Origin: an uncultured Chromatiaceae bacterium
Lineage (GTDB): Bacteria > Pseudomonadota > Gammaproteobacteria > Enterobacterales > Alteromonadaceae
Direction of reading: 5' to 3'
Assembly: GCA_937978655.1 (NCBI GenBank)
Contig: CALJUX010000088.1
Location: 1 to 64,000 of the forward strand
Length of the DNA stretch: 64,000 nucleotides
The notes beneath the pieces are model-generated. The model searched no databases and had not been told where the DNA came from. It was given only the letters and a program-made list of their open reading frames with translations. Of the stretch, positions 41,295 through 50,267 are shown piece by piece. The translations under genes were made by a program, and so were the position numbers. The number at the start of each line of letters is the position of its first letter. Positions within the stretch are counted from its first letter, which is position 1.

Positions 41295-43544
41295 ATGGGC
41301 TTTGATGTTGATGAGGATATTTTACAGGATTTCCTAGTCGAAGCCGGCGAGATCCTCGAGGCATTGGCGGAACAGTTGGTCGAACTAGAAAACAACCCCG
41401 ACGATTCTGCTTTGCTGAACGCAATATTTCGTGGATTTCATACGGTAAAAGGTGGTGCAGGGTTTTTATCGCTGACAGCGCTGGTTGATGCCTGTCACGG
41501 TGCAGAAAACGTGTTCGACATCTTACGCACCGGTAAGAGACGCGTAACGTCCGAGCTGATGGACGTCATTTTACAGGCTCTTGATGCGATCAATGAAATG
41601 TTTGCCAATGTGCAGGCGCGTCAGCCGTTGGAGCCCGCAACCCCTGAATTACTCGACGCTTTACACCGCCTCAGCGAACCTGAAGGCGAAGATGAGCATC
41701 ATGCACCGGTGGCACAAGCTGCCGAGCCGGAGATGAGCATCGAGTCTTTTGATGCTGCCGTATCATTTGAGACGGAAGCTGAGCCTGCAAATCACGCCGG
41801 TTCAATTGACGATATCAACGAAGACGAATTTGAACGTCTGCTCGATGAGTTACATGGTTCCGGTGCACCAGGCCGAAACACGCCACCGCCAGCAGCGGCT
41901 GCGCCTGTGGCCATAACGACTGGCGCAGGGTCAGATATTACTGACGATGAATTTGAAGCGATCCTGGATCAGCTGCACGGGAAAGGGTCATTCATTCCCG
42001 GACAGACAGACGCGGCTGAAGCACCGGCATCCAAACCTGCAACAGCGGCGCCCGCGCCTGCAGCAAGCGCCAAAGCAGGTGACGATATCAGCGATGACGA
42101 ATTTGAGTCATTGCTGGACGAATTGCATGGGAAAGGCAAGGCTCCGGCAGGGCCTGCCGCAGTGACTGCCCCTGCAGCAAAATCTGAACCGGTAAAACCC
42201 GCTCCAGCCAAAGTGACAGCCGCACCGGCAGTGGTCAAAGCAGAACCTGCTAAACCTGAAGCCGCGAAGCCGGCGCCTGCGCCACTGGTTGCCAAAGACA
42301 AGGACAGTGGTGATGGCGACAGCAAAGGCGCTGCTCAGGCAGATACTACAGTTCGGGTCGACACTAAACGTCTTGATCAAATCATGAATATGGTTGGTGA
42401 GCTGGTGCTGGTGCGCAATCGTCTGGTCAGCCTTTCAAGCGTTGCTCAGAACGAAGAAATGAGCAAAGCGATTTCGAATCTTGATGTGGTAACGGCCGAT
42501 TTACAAGGCGCGGTGATGAAAACCCGGATGCAGCCAATCAAGAAAGTGTTTGGCCGTTTCCCGCGCGTCGTTCGGGATCTAGCCCGCTCATTACAAAAAG
42601 AAATTAACCTGGAACTGGAAGGCGAAGAAACCGATCTGGATAAGAACCTGGTCGAGGCACTGGCCGATCCGCTGGTCCACTTGGTACGCAATTCTGTCGA
42701 TCACGGGATTGAGATGCCGGATGTCCGGGTGAAATCCGGGAAGCCACGCAATGGTTTAGTCAAACTGGCCGCACAACAGGCAGGTGATCATATTCTGCTG
42801 ACCATCCAGGATGACGGTGCCGGTATGGATCCGGAGAAACTGAAATCTATTGCTATCAAACGTGGTGTTCTGGACCCGGATGCTGCGGCCCGTATGTCGG
42901 ATACCGAAGCATTTAATCTGATTTTTGCGCCGGGTTTTTCCACGAAAGAGCAGATATCCGATATCTCTGGTCGTGGTGTCGGTATGGACGTGGTCAAAAC
43001 CAAGATTAATCAGTTAAATGGTACTGTGCATATCCATTCTAAACTGGGTCAGGGTACCTTATTGGAAATCAAGGTGCCGCTGACACTGGCGATCCTGCCG
43101 ACACTGATGGTTGTTGTTGGTAAACAGCCGTTTGCATTACCTCTGGCCACGGTGAATGAAATTTTCCATCTGGACCTGTCCAAGACCAATAATGTCGACG
43201 GGCAGTTGACGATTGTCGTCAGAAATAAAGCTATCCCGCTGTTTTATCTGGAGCATTGGCTGGTCAGAAACTCTGATAAGAAATTGCGGCGCGAACAGGG
43301 CCATGTAGTAATAGTGCAAATTGGCACCCAGCAAGTTGGTTTTGTGGTTGACTCGTTGATTGGTCAGGAAGAGGTTGTGATCAAACCATTGGATGCATTG
43401 CTGCAAGGTACACCGGGTATGGCAGGTGCCACTATTACTTCTGATGGCAGTATTGCACTGATCCTTGATGTACCAAACTTACTGAAGCACTATGCGAAAA
43501 AATCCAAGGTGAAATTTGATCGCTTTAATAACTTAGTGTCATAG
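41295..43544 (+). CDS. cheA: Chemotaxis histidine kinase CheA with repeated linker motif
   Basis: A 749-residue kinase. The P1 domain carries the phosphorylated His49 (FRGFHTVKGGAGF). The dimerisation domain starts near TTVRVDTKRLDQIMNMVGEL, the ATPase domain has LVRNSVDHGIEMPD, DDGAGMDPEKL and SDISGRGVGMDVVK, and the C-terminal CheW-like P5 domain ends the protein. Between P1 and P3 there is no ordinary P2; instead a Pro/Ala-rich linker carries three copies of D-E-F-E-x-x-L-D-x-L-H-G (174-190, 215-231, 265-281). This is the region where polar-array CheA proteins bind ParP, which is encoded six genes downstream. Confidence 0.97.
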   Translation: MGFDVDEDILQDFLVEAGEILEALAEQLVELENNPDDSALLNAIFRGFHTVKGGAGFLSLTALVDACHGAENVFDILRTGKRRVTSELMDVILQALDAINEMFANVQARQPLEPATPELLDALHRLSEPEGEDEHHAPVAQAAEPEMSIESFDAAVSFETEAEPANHAGSIDDINEDEFERLLDELHGSGAPGRNTPPPAAAAPVAITTGAGSDITDDEFEAILDQLHGKGSFIPGQTDAAEAPASKPATAAPAPAASAKAGDDISDDEFESLLDELHGKGKAPAGPAAVTAPAAKSEPVKPAPAKVTAAPAVVKAEPAKPEAAKPAPAPLVAKDKDSGDGDSKGAAQADTTVRVDTKRLDQIMNMVGELVLVRNRLVSLSSVAQNEEMSKAISNLDVVTADLQGAVMKTRMQPIKKVFGRFPRVVRDLARSLQKEINLELEGEETDLDKNLVEALADPLVHLVRNSVDHGIEMPDVRVKSGKPRNGLVKLAAQQAGDHILLTIQDDGAGMDPEKLKSIAIKRGVLDPDAAARMSDTEAFNLIFAPGFSTKEQISDISGRGVGMDVVKTKINQLNGTVHIHSKLGQGTLLEIKVPLTLAILPTLMVVVGKQPFALPLATVNEIFHLDLSKTNNVDGQLTIVVRNKAIPLFYLEHWLVRNSDKKLRREQGHVVIVQIGTQQVGFVVDSLIGQEEVVIKPLDALLQGTPGMAGATITSDGSIALILDVPNLLKHYAKKSKVKFDRFNNLVS
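41814..42137 (+). repeat. Three-copy 17-residue motif within cheA
   Basis: The copies at 41814-41864, 41937-41987 and 42087-42137 encode INEDEFERLLDELHGSG, ITDDEFEAILDQLHGKG and ISDDEFESLLDELHGKG, spaced by 24 and 33 residues of Ala/Pro-rich linker. The second and third copies are also similar at the DNA level. They look like short helical docking motifs on a flexible tether. Confidence 0.9.
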
Positions 43545-43555
43545 GAGCCAGCTCT

Positions 43556-44683
43556 ATGGCAATCAGAGTTTTAGTGGTTGATGATTCGAGCTTCTTTCGT
43601 CGTCGTCTGACAGAAATCATTGCGGCAGATCCCGAGCTTTCAGTGGCGGGAACTGCAAACAATGGGCGTGAAGCGGTCGAAAAGGCGTTGGAAATTAAGC
43701 CTGATGTCATCACAATGGACGTGGAAATGCCCGTGATGGATGGTATTCAGGCTGTGCGGGAGATCCTGAAAACCCAGCGTATTCCGATCCTGATGTTTTC
43801 TTCTTTGACACATGATGGCGCCAGGGCGACATTAGATGCACTTGAGGCGGGGGCAACTGACTTCCTGCCGAAAAAATTCGAAGACATTGCCCGGGATAAA
43901 ACCGAAGCAATTGATGTGCTGCGGCAACGGATTAAAACCGTTGCACGGCGCCGTTTATTGGTGAAGCCTGCTGTTGCTGCGCCTGCCCGCCCAAGTCACA
44001 CACCGATAGCCCGGACTCCGGCGAGCAGGGCAGAGTTACTTCGTACAGTCGAACGGCTGGATACGCCGGAAGCTGTTGAGCGTCCTTTTAAAGTCTCCGG
44101 CAAACACTATAAAGTGGTCGCAATCGGTACTTCAACCGGTGGTCCTGTCGCATTACAAACTATTATTACTGCATTGCCTGCCAATTTCCCATTGCCCATT
44201 CTGCTGGTTCAGCATATGCCTGCCGCGTTCACTGGCGCATTTGCCGCAAGATTAAACACTTTGGCAAAAATCGAGGTGAAAGAAGCGGCGGATGGTGACC
44301 TGTTGCGTCCGGGAGTGGCTTATCTGGCTCCGGGTGGTAAACAGATGTTGCTGGAAGGCTCTGATGCGCACTGTAAGATCCGGATTAAAGAGGATGATTC
44401 AGCCAGGATCACGTTTAAACCAAGTGTGGATATTACATTCGGCAGTACTGCAAAGGTGTTTCAGGACAAAGTGCTGGCAATTGTCCTGACCGGAATGGGC
44501 TCGGATGGCCGTGACGGTGCAAGGTTATTAAAACAGTTCGGCTCCAGGATCTGGGCGCAAGACGAAGCCAGCAGTGTGGTATACGGAATGCCTCAGGCGG
44601 TGACGGCTGCAGGGCTGACAGATGTAGAAGTCAGTCTGAGTGATGTCGCAGTTAAATTAATGTCGGAAGTTGGTCATGGATAG
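43556..44683 (+). CDS. cheB: Chemotaxis methylesterase/deamidase CheB
   Basis: A 375-residue protein with a receiver domain (Asp9, Asp10, phosphorylated Asp55 in ITMDVEMPVMDG) and a C-terminal esterase domain. Ser193 (GTSTGGP), His220 (LVQHMP) and Asp317 (MGSDGRDGA) form the catalytic triad. It removes methyl groups from chemoreceptors when activated by CheA. cheR is not in the window. The end overlaps the start of motC by eight bases. Confidence 0.97.
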   Translation: MAIRVLVVDDSSFFRRRLTEIIAADPELSVAGTANNGREAVEKALEIKPDVITMDVEMPVMDGIQAVREILKTQRIPILMFSSLTHDGARATLDALEAGATDFLPKKFEDIARDKTEAIDVLRQRIKTVARRRLLVKPAVAAPARPSHTPIARTPASRAELLRTVERLDTPEAVERPFKVSGKHYKVVAIGTSTGGPVALQTIITALPANFPLPILLVQHMPAAFTGAFAARLNTLAKIEVKEAADGDLLRPGVAYLAPGGKQMLLEGSDAHCKIRIKEDDSARITFKPSVDITFGSTAKVFQDKVLAIVLTGMGSDGRDGARLLKQFGSRIWAQDEASSVVYGMPQAVTAAGLTDVEVSLSDVAVKLMSEVGHG

Positions 44684-45419
44684 GCTGGCGTTACTAGGGC
44701 TGACGCTTGGCTTGTTTGCGATTGCCAGTGGTTTTACTCTGCATGGCGGCCATCTTGATACTTTATTTGACCTGCCGGCGCTGGTGATCGTGCTTGGCGG
44801 CACCCTAGGGGCCGTTTTATTTCAAACGCCGTTGCCGCAGTTTACTGTCGGCGTCAAAATGCTGGCGTGGGTGTTTAAAGCGCAATACGTACCTTTAAAT
44901 GCGACAGTTGAGCGTTTAATCAACTGGGGGACCGCTGCCCGTAGCAATGGATTTCTTTCGCTGGAAGCGGAGGCGTTACAGGAGTCTGATCCGTTCTTAC
45001 ACAACGCGCTGAACTTGTTGGTAGATGGTGTGGAACCGGCAATTATTCAGGATGCGCTGGATGCGGAATTGACACTTGAACGTGAACGTCTGCTCAGAAG
45101 CGCCCGGATTTACGAAGCAATGGGCGGGTATAGTCCAACGATCGGCATTATTGGCGCTGTGCTTGGCCTTATTCAGGCTATGCAAAACATCAATAACCCT
45201 GAACTGCTTGGCAGTGGAATTGCGACTGCGTTTGTCGCCACCATCTATGGTGTCGGATTTGCCAACCTGATTTTTATTCCTGTTGCCAATAAGCTCAAAG
45301 CAGTTGTGGTGCAGCGTTGTTTGTATCAGGAATTGATAGTCGAAGGCGTCGTTTCGATTGCAAATGGCGAAAATCCGCGGGTAATTGAGCGCAAGCTTGC
45401 CGCTTATCGGGTCAGCTGA
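44676..45419 (+). CDS. motC: Flagellar stator protein MotC (MotA-like)
   Basis: A 247-residue four-helix membrane protein of the MotA/ExbB family: an N-terminal helix (LALLGLTLGLFAIASGF), VLGGTLGAVLFQTPL, a cytosolic segment with the rotor-facing charged residues near LERERLLRSARIYEAMGGYS, and the last helices around PTIGIIGAVLGLIQAMQNIN and GIATAFVATIYGVGFANLIF. The ATG at 44676 is used; an upstream TTG is less likely. With MotD it forms a second ion-driven stator set, as in Pseudomonas. motD starts two bases after it. Confidence 0.94.
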   Translation: MDRLALLGLTLGLFAIASGFTLHGGHLDTLFDLPALVIVLGGTLGAVLFQTPLPQFTVGVKMLAWVFKAQYVPLNATVERLINWGTAARSNGFLSLEAEALQESDPFLHNALNLLVDGVEPAIIQDALDAELTLERERLLRSARIYEAMGGYSPTIGIIGAVLGLIQAMQNINNPELLGSGIATAFVATIYGVGFANLIFIPVANKLKAVVVQRCLYQELIVEGVVSIANGENPRVIERKLAAYRVS

Positions 45420-45420
45420 G

Positions 45421-46434
45421 ATGTACAGGCACCGGGTTCGGCATCAGGACAATGAGCAGGAGCCGCTCGACCGTTGGCTGGTTTCTTATGCGGACTACGT
45501 GACACTGATGTTCGCTTTGTTTGTTGTTTTATACTCGATTGCGATCCACAAAGAAGAACAGTACAAGACCATTTCAGAGACTTTGTCACAAGTTTTTGAA
45601 AAACCGACGGCCAAACAGACGGGCGTTACCGGCGACGCAGTGCTGACAGATAATCAGCCGCGCAGTGACTACCAGCAGTTTGGTACCTCCCTCGAAACAC
45701 CAAGCGGGCCTGAGATTGTTGCCGATGCCAAAGAACAACCTGTGCTGGAAAAGCCACAATTCGGCAATCCTCTGGTTTCTTTGCAGGAACAGCTGACACA
45801 ATCGCTGGCCAACCTGATTGAAAAGGGGGTCGCAAAAGTTGAGACTGATGAAGACTGGCTTACCATTCAGCTGAACAGCGGGTTGTTATTTCCTAGTGGC
45901 AGCGGGTCACCTATCGCATCTGCGGATATTGTCCTGAAAGAAATCGTCACGATCCTGAATCAGAACAATAATGTTATTCGTGTGCGCGGTTATACCGATA
46001 ATGAAGCTATCCACAACGAAATTTTCGATTCTAACTGGGAATTGTCTATGGCGCGGGCGATGGCAGTATTGCGTCGTCTACAGGTGTTGGGTGTGACGCC
46101 GGCCCGTATGGCTGCTGAAGCCTATGGGCAGTACGCCCCTTTCGCCGATAATTCGACAGTCGCGGGGCGTGAGGAAAACCGCAAAGTAGTGATTGCAGTG
46201 TCCAAGTTATCGGTCAAAGCGAACCGCGCTGAACCGGATAGCCCGGCTGAAGCCACGACATTAGAGCAAGCAGCAAAAGTTCTGAACAGTCAGCAGCCTG
46301 CTCTGCCGCAGACAGAGCAGGCTGAAGTTTCTGCAGACGGCACTATTAAAGTGATCCGCCTGCCTCATGGTGGTATTAAAATTACATCTGCGGCTGATAC
46401 ACCACCGCAGACGCAGCAAAAACGGGATAATTGA
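45421..46434 (+). CDS. motD: Flagellar stator protein MotD (MotB-like)
   Basis: A 337-residue protein with one membrane helix. WLVSYADYVTLMFALFVVLY (19-38) includes Asp25, the ion-binding residue. After a variable linker, an OmpA-like peptidoglycan-binding domain (VRGYTDNEAIHNEIFDSNWE, LSMARAMAVLRRL, ENRKVVIAV) anchors the stator. The last 60 residues are a low-complexity tail with no family match. The ATG at 45421 follows the motC TGA by one base. Confidence 0.94.
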   Translation: MYRHRVRHQDNEQEPLDRWLVSYADYVTLMFALFVVLYSIAIHKEEQYKTISETLSQVFEKPTAKQTGVTGDAVLTDNQPRSDYQQFGTSLETPSGPEIVADAKEQPVLEKPQFGNPLVSLQEQLTQSLANLIEKGVAKVETDEDWLTIQLNSGLLFPSGSGSPIASADIVLKEIVTILNQNNNVIRVRGYTDNEAIHNEIFDSNWELSMARAMAVLRRLQVLGVTPARMAAEAYGQYAPFADNSTVAGREENRKVVIAVSKLSVKANRAEPDSPAEATTLEQAAKVLNSQQPALPQTEQAEVSADGTIKVIRLPHGGIKITSAADTPPQTQQKRDN

Positions 46435-46435
46435 A

Positions 46436-47224
46436 TTGGTAGTCTGGACCATTGCGAATCAAAAAGGCGGGGTTGGTAAAACCACCTCGACAGTAACACT
46501 TGGCGCATTGTTAGCCGAACGCGGCTTCCGGGTGTTGTTAATTGATACCGATCCGCATGCATCACTTACTTATTATTTTGGGATTGATGCTGAAGAGCTG
46601 GAAAACAGCGTTTACGATATTTTTATTCGCGGTAAAACGATTGCAAAAGAGGAAATATTGCAGTCGCTGTGTCCGAGCGGTGTTAATAATCTGGATATTC
46701 TGCCATCGTCAATGGCGCTCGCCACACTGGACCGCTCGCTGGGCGATAAGGGTGGCATGGGCTTGATTCTGAAAAAAGCCCTGGCGAAAATCGAAGATGA
46801 ATATGACTATGTGCTGATTGACTGCCCGCCCGTGATCGGTGTGCTGATGGTCAATGCGATGGCCGCTTGTGATCGCATCCTGATCCCGGTGCAGACCGAA
46901 TTTCTTGCCTTAAAAGGTCTGGACCGGATGTTAGCAACGATGCAGCTGATGCAATCGCCCGGCCAGCCAGGTTATGAATTTACCATAGTGCCGACCATGT
47001 ACGACAAACGGACTAAAGCATCGCTGGAAGCGTATAAAGAACTAAAAGCAAAATACGGTGATTTGGTCTGGTCTGCGGTGATCCCGATAGATACCAAGAT
47101 GCGTGATGCCAGTCTGGCCCAAACGCCACCACCGGTGTTTGCGCCGAAATCCAGAGGGGTATTTGCATACAACACACTGCTGACTTATCTGTTACAGCTT
47201 AATCAGGAGTCGTCGCATGAGTGA
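46436..47224 (+). CDS. parC: ParA-type ATPase ParC, polar chemotaxis array positioning
   Basis: A 262-residue ParA/Soj-like ATPase. KGGVGKTT (10-17) is the deviant Walker A with both lysines, LIDTDPHASLTYYFG is the A' region, and VLIDCPPVIGVLMVNAMAAC is Walker B. Family and gene order (cheB-motCD-parA-cheW) match the ParC/PA1462 group that places chemoreceptor arrays at the cell pole. The start is TTG at 46436, one base after the motD stop, because VVWTIANQKGG begins the fold. It overlaps parP by eight bases. Confidence 0.9.
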   Translation: MVVWTIANQKGGVGKTTSTVTLGALLAERGFRVLLIDTDPHASLTYYFGIDAEELENSVYDIFIRGKTIAKEEILQSLCPSGVNNLDILPSSMALATLDRSLGDKGGMGLILKKALAKIEDEYDYVLIDCPPVIGVLMVNAMAACDRILIPVQTEFLALKGLDRMLATMQLMQSPGQPGYEFTIVPTMYDKRTKASLEAYKELKAKYGDLVWSAVIPIDTKMRDASLAQTPPPVFAPKSRGVFAYNTLLTYLLQLNQESSHE

Positions 47225-47966
47225 TCTGTTCGCCAGCCGCAAGGTAATGCGCAGTTACCTGAATGCGTTGCTGACAGAGGAGCAGGAACCTGCGCCTGTT
47301 GCTGTGCAAAAGCAGCAGCTCAGCAAATTGCTGGCAGAAGTGAAGCCCCAGACCGAAACTGTCACTGCGGAAATCACCCGGCCAGCGCCAGTCGTCGCAG
47401 CACCTCCTCCGGTGGCGCAGACCCGAACCCCTTCTGCGGTTCCGCCAGCAGTTGTGATGCCGGCAAAACAAGTAACAGTGCCACCACCAACAGCTCCGGT
47501 TGTAGTGCAAAAAGACTACCGGAAAGGCAAGTTTCAGGCGTTGTTCTTTGAGGTTGCCGGTTTAAAAGTTGCTTTGCCGCTGAAAGAGCTGGGCGGGATC
47601 CATCAGATAGGTACACTGAATACCTTACCTGGCAAACCTGATTGGTACAAAGGTGTGATGTTGTACCGTGAGCAAAAAATCAATGTCGTGAATACTGCGA
47701 TGTGGGTTATGCCAGAAAAATATGATCAGGTACTGGCAGAAAAGCTAAACTATCAATATGTTATTATGCTTGGAAAGAGTTCTTGGGGTCTTGCCTGCGA
47801 AACACTGGTGAACACCATTGCCCTCGAGCAGGATGATGTGAAATGGCGATCATCTGAAGGAAAGCGGCCTTGGCTTGCCGGATTGATCAAACAGCATATG
47901 TGTGCGTTGTTGGATGTAGATGCCTTGATTGCCCTGCTGGCAAAAGGTGCAGCAAGTTCTGACTGA
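47217..47966 (+). CDS. parP: CheW-domain array protein ParP
   Basis: A 249-residue protein. Residues 1-45 form a helical N-terminus (FASRKVMRSYLNALLTEEQE), 50-100 a Pro/Ala/Val-rich linker, and about 104-249 a CheW-like domain (FQALFFEVAGLKVALPLKEL, LNTLPGKPDWYKGVMLYREQ, YQYVIMLGKSSWGLACETLV). This layout matches ParP, which joins ParC to CheA and to receptors. It lies between parC and cheW. It could also be named a second CheW. Confidence 0.88.
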   Translation: MSDLFASRKVMRSYLNALLTEEQEPAPVAVQKQQLSKLLAEVKPQTETVTAEITRPAPVVAAPPPVAQTRTPSAVPPAVVMPAKQVTVPPPTAPVVVQKDYRKGKFQALFFEVAGLKVALPLKELGGIHQIGTLNTLPGKPDWYKGVMLYREQKINVVNTAMWVMPEKYDQVLAEKLNYQYVIMLGKSSWGLACETLVNTIALEQDDVKWRSSEGKRPWLAGLIKQHMCALLDVDALIALLAKGAASSD

Positions 47967-47999
47967 ACGCTGAGAATGAATCAGGTAGAGGAGCGTTAA

Positions 48000-48494
48000 A
48001 TGAGTAATTTACTGGCACAGTCCGGCAAAGGCAAAGAGTCCACCGATCAGGTGTTGCAGTGGGTCACGTTCAAGTTACAGGAAGAAACCTACGGTATTAA
48101 TGTGATGCAGGTACAGGAAGTGCTGCGGTATACCGACATTGCGCCAGTGCCGGGCGCGCCAATGTATGTCCTTGGGATTATTAATTTACGCGGTAACGTG
48201 GTGACTGTGATTGATACCCGTGCCCGTTTTGGTTTACCGCCGTCAGATGTGACGGAAAACAGTCGTATTGTGATTATCGAAGCCGACAAACAAGTGATTG
48301 GGATTCTGGTCGACAGCGTGGCTGAGGTGGTCTATCTGCGGGCTTCAGAAATTGATACCGCGCCCAATGTGGGCACTGACGAAAGCGCCAAGTTTATCCA
48401 GGGCGTATCAAACCGGGACGGCGAGCTGTTGATTCTTGTCGATCTGAACAAATTGCTGACCGACGAAGAGTGGGAAGAAATTACCAGTATCTGA
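48000..48494 (+). CDS. cheW: Chemotaxis coupling protein CheW
   Basis: A 164-residue single CheW domain: WVTFKLQEETYGINVMQVQE, RYTDIAPVPGAPMYVLGIIN, LRGNVVTVIDTRARFGL and NRDGELLILVDLNKLL are all conserved. It links chemoreceptors to CheA P5. A strong GAGGAG stands before the ATG, 33 bases after parP. Confidence 0.97.
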   Translation: MSNLLAQSGKGKESTDQVLQWVTFKLQEETYGINVMQVQEVLRYTDIAPVPGAPMYVLGIINLRGNVVTVIDTRARFGLPPSDVTENSRIVIIEADKQVIGILVDSVAEVVYLRASEIDTAPNVGTDESAKFIQGVSNRDGELLILVDLNKLLTDEEWEEITSI

Positions 48495-48504
48495 TGAGCT
48501 GAAC

Positions 48505-48948
48505 GTGAATCTTTCCTTTGAATTCATTGTGTTATTAACAGTGCCGGCAGCCTCAGTGCTGCTGGTGCTTTTTGTGCTTTGGCAACATAAAATTCAACGT
48601 GAAGAACGTATAGCGCAAAGTAAACAGCACCAGCTGGCATTGCAGCAATTGCAATTGCTGGCGGCAGAGCTTGAAGAGATCCGCTCTGGTTTTATTGGCA
48701 TGGGACAGCGGGTCATTGCGGTGGAGCAACAGTCTCAGAGCTTGCACCGCCATGTACAGGAGTTGTTGGATAATCAATTACAGCTGGCTGAACAACAGCA
48801 GAAAATTGATATGTTTGATCCTGAATCAAAATTGTATAGCCGGGCAATGAAGATGGTTCAGCTGGGCGCGCCACTGGAAGAAGTGATGCGTGAGTGCGAA
48901 TTGCCGCGGGCAGAAGCCGAATTGTTGTATAACCTGCATAAAAACTGA
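48505..48948 (+). CDS. DUF2802 protein
   Basis: A 147-residue protein with one N-terminal membrane helix (FEFIVLLTVPAASVLLVLFV, about 4-24), a Gln-rich coiled coil (about 30-100) and a C-terminal motif (YSRAMKMVQLGAPLEEVMRE with CELPRAEAELL). The last part resembles a small helix-turn-helix of DUF2802 proteins. Such genes close the che operon in many polar flagellates but have no assigned role. The start is GTG at 48505, ten bases after cheW. Confidence 0.85.
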   Translation: MNLSFEFIVLLTVPAASVLLVLFVLWQHKIQREERIAQSKQHQLALQQLQLLAAELEEIRSGFIGMGQRVIAVEQQSQSLHRHVQELLDNQLQLAEQQQKIDMFDPESKLYSRAMKMVQLGAPLEEVMRECELPRAEAELLYNLHKN

Positions 48949-48986
48949 ATGCCGATTTGTTAGCGGATTGATGCGCAAAGGTATCA

Positions 48987-49034
48987 GAGCGGCGGGTAAG
49001 ACGTCAGTCTTTACTACGCCGGATAACACCGCTC
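48987..49034 (+). terminator. Nested hairpin at the end of the flagellar cluster
   Basis: GAGCGG (48987-48992) and CCGCTC (49029-49034) can close an outer stem; GGCG...CGCC with GTAAGAC/GTCTTTAC (48991-49020) can form an alternative inner hairpin with loop GTCA. No T-run follows directly, so it may be a weak or factor-assisted terminator or an RNA switch of two folds. A T-run at 49087-49091 after a poor stem is a second possibility. Confidence 0.35.
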
Positions 49035-49116
49035 CACCACAGACTGCACTATGCGTACCGGCTTAGTTTTGTTAAGCTAACTGCCGTTTTTGCTACGTTC
49101 GCAATGGAATCCGCTG

Positions 49117-50256
49117 ATGATTAAAGTCCTGAGTGTCTTTGGTACCCGTCCTGAAGCCATCAAAATGGCGCCGCTGGTAAACTTGTTAAAGCAAGACCCT
49201 GCCATTGACAGCAGGGTTTGTGTTACAGGCCAGCACAGAGAAATGCTGGACCAGGTACTGAAGCTGTTTCATATCGTCCCTGAATACGACCTGGCAATTA
49301 TGAAAGCCGGCCAGGACTTGTACGACGTGGCAACCAGCATTCTGCTGAACATCAAACCCGTATTGCGTGATTTCCAGCCCGATATTGTATTGGTGCATGG
49401 TGATACCAGTACCACCTTTGCGGCTGCACTGGCGTGTTATTACGAGAAAATTGCGGTCGGCCATGTTGAGGCAGGCTTGCGCACCGGCAATATTTACAGC
49501 CCCTGGCCAGAGGAGGCGAACCGTCGCCTGACCGGTGCTATTACGACGCTACATTTTGCGCCAACGGCGACATCACGGGATAATCTGCTGCGTGAAAATA
49601 CCGCCGCAGATCGCATTGAGGTGACCGGCAATACGGTGATTGATGCCCTGCATCAGGTGGTTGGTAAGATTGACGCCGATCCGGCGCTTGGTGGCGAATT
49701 TGCCCGGCAGTTTCCATTTGGCCAGGATGGCCGCCGCCTGATCCTGGTCACAGGACATCGCCGCGAGAGCTTCGGTGCCGGTTTTGAGAATATTTGTGCC
49801 GCGCTTAAATCTGTCGCGGACGAATTCCCGGATACGGATGTGGTTTATCCGGTGCACTTGAACCCTAATGTACGGGAGCCTGTCTACCGCTTGCTCAGTA
49901 ACAGTCCAAATGTGCACCTGATTGCGCCGCAGGACTATTTGCCTTTTGTCTATCTGATGAGCCGCAGTTATCTGGTGCTGACCGATTCAGGCGGAATTCA
50001 GGAGGAGGCACCATCATTGGGCAAACCTGTACTGGTGATGCGTGACACTACAGAACGTCCGGAAGCCGTTGCCGCCGGTACCGTCAAATTAGTCGGAACT
50101 GATCAACAGAAGATAGTGTCAGAGGTGCGCGCCCTGATGACAAATCAGGCCTACTACGACAGCATGAGTTTTGCGCACAACCCTTATGGCGACGGCCAGG
50201 CTTGCGGTCGCATTGTGGACAGCATTAAACGTTATTTCAGCACGAACAACGGATGA
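49117..50256 (+). CDS. wecB: UDP-N-acetylglucosamine 2-epimerase (non-hydrolysing)
   Basis: A 379-residue GT-B-like epimerase that converts UDP-GlcNAc to UDP-ManNAc. GTRPEAIKMAPL (9-20), CVTGQHREMLDQVL, VHGDTSTTFAAALACYY, VEAGLRTGN, TGHRRESFG and SDSGGIQEEAPSLGKPVL are the family motifs. The ATG at 49117 is preferred to a TTG upstream. It opens the polysaccharide locus after the flagellar cluster. No WecC is beside it; the dehydrogenase at 55156 is TviB-like. The end overlaps or abuts the next gene. Confidence 0.94.
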   Translation: MIKVLSVFGTRPEAIKMAPLVNLLKQDPAIDSRVCVTGQHREMLDQVLKLFHIVPEYDLAIMKAGQDLYDVATSILLNIKPVLRDFQPDIVLVHGDTSTTFAAALACYYEKIAVGHVEAGLRTGNIYSPWPEEANRRLTGAITTLHFAPTATSRDNLLRENTAADRIEVTGNTVIDALHQVVGKIDADPALGGEFARQFPFGQDGRRLILVTGHRRESFGAGFENICAALKSVADEFPDTDVVYPVHLNPNVREPVYRLLSNSPNVHLIAPQDYLPFVYLMSRSYLVLTDSGGIQEEAPSLGKPVLVMRDTTERPEAVAAGTVKLVGTDQQKIVSEVRALMTNQAYYDSMSFAHNPYGDGQACGRIVDSIKRYFSTNNG

Positions 50257-50267
50257 CAGGACCCCGC

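Noticed and set aside
46367..46435. Longer parC start inside motD
   Set aside because: The added residues have no ParA similarity; the fold begins at VVWTIANQKGG right after the motD stop.
48991..49002. GGCGGGTAAGAC before wecB resembling the RfaH ops element (GGCGGTAG)
   Set aside because: An extra G breaks the core and the GCGTG part is missing, so it is not a credible ops or JUMPstart site.
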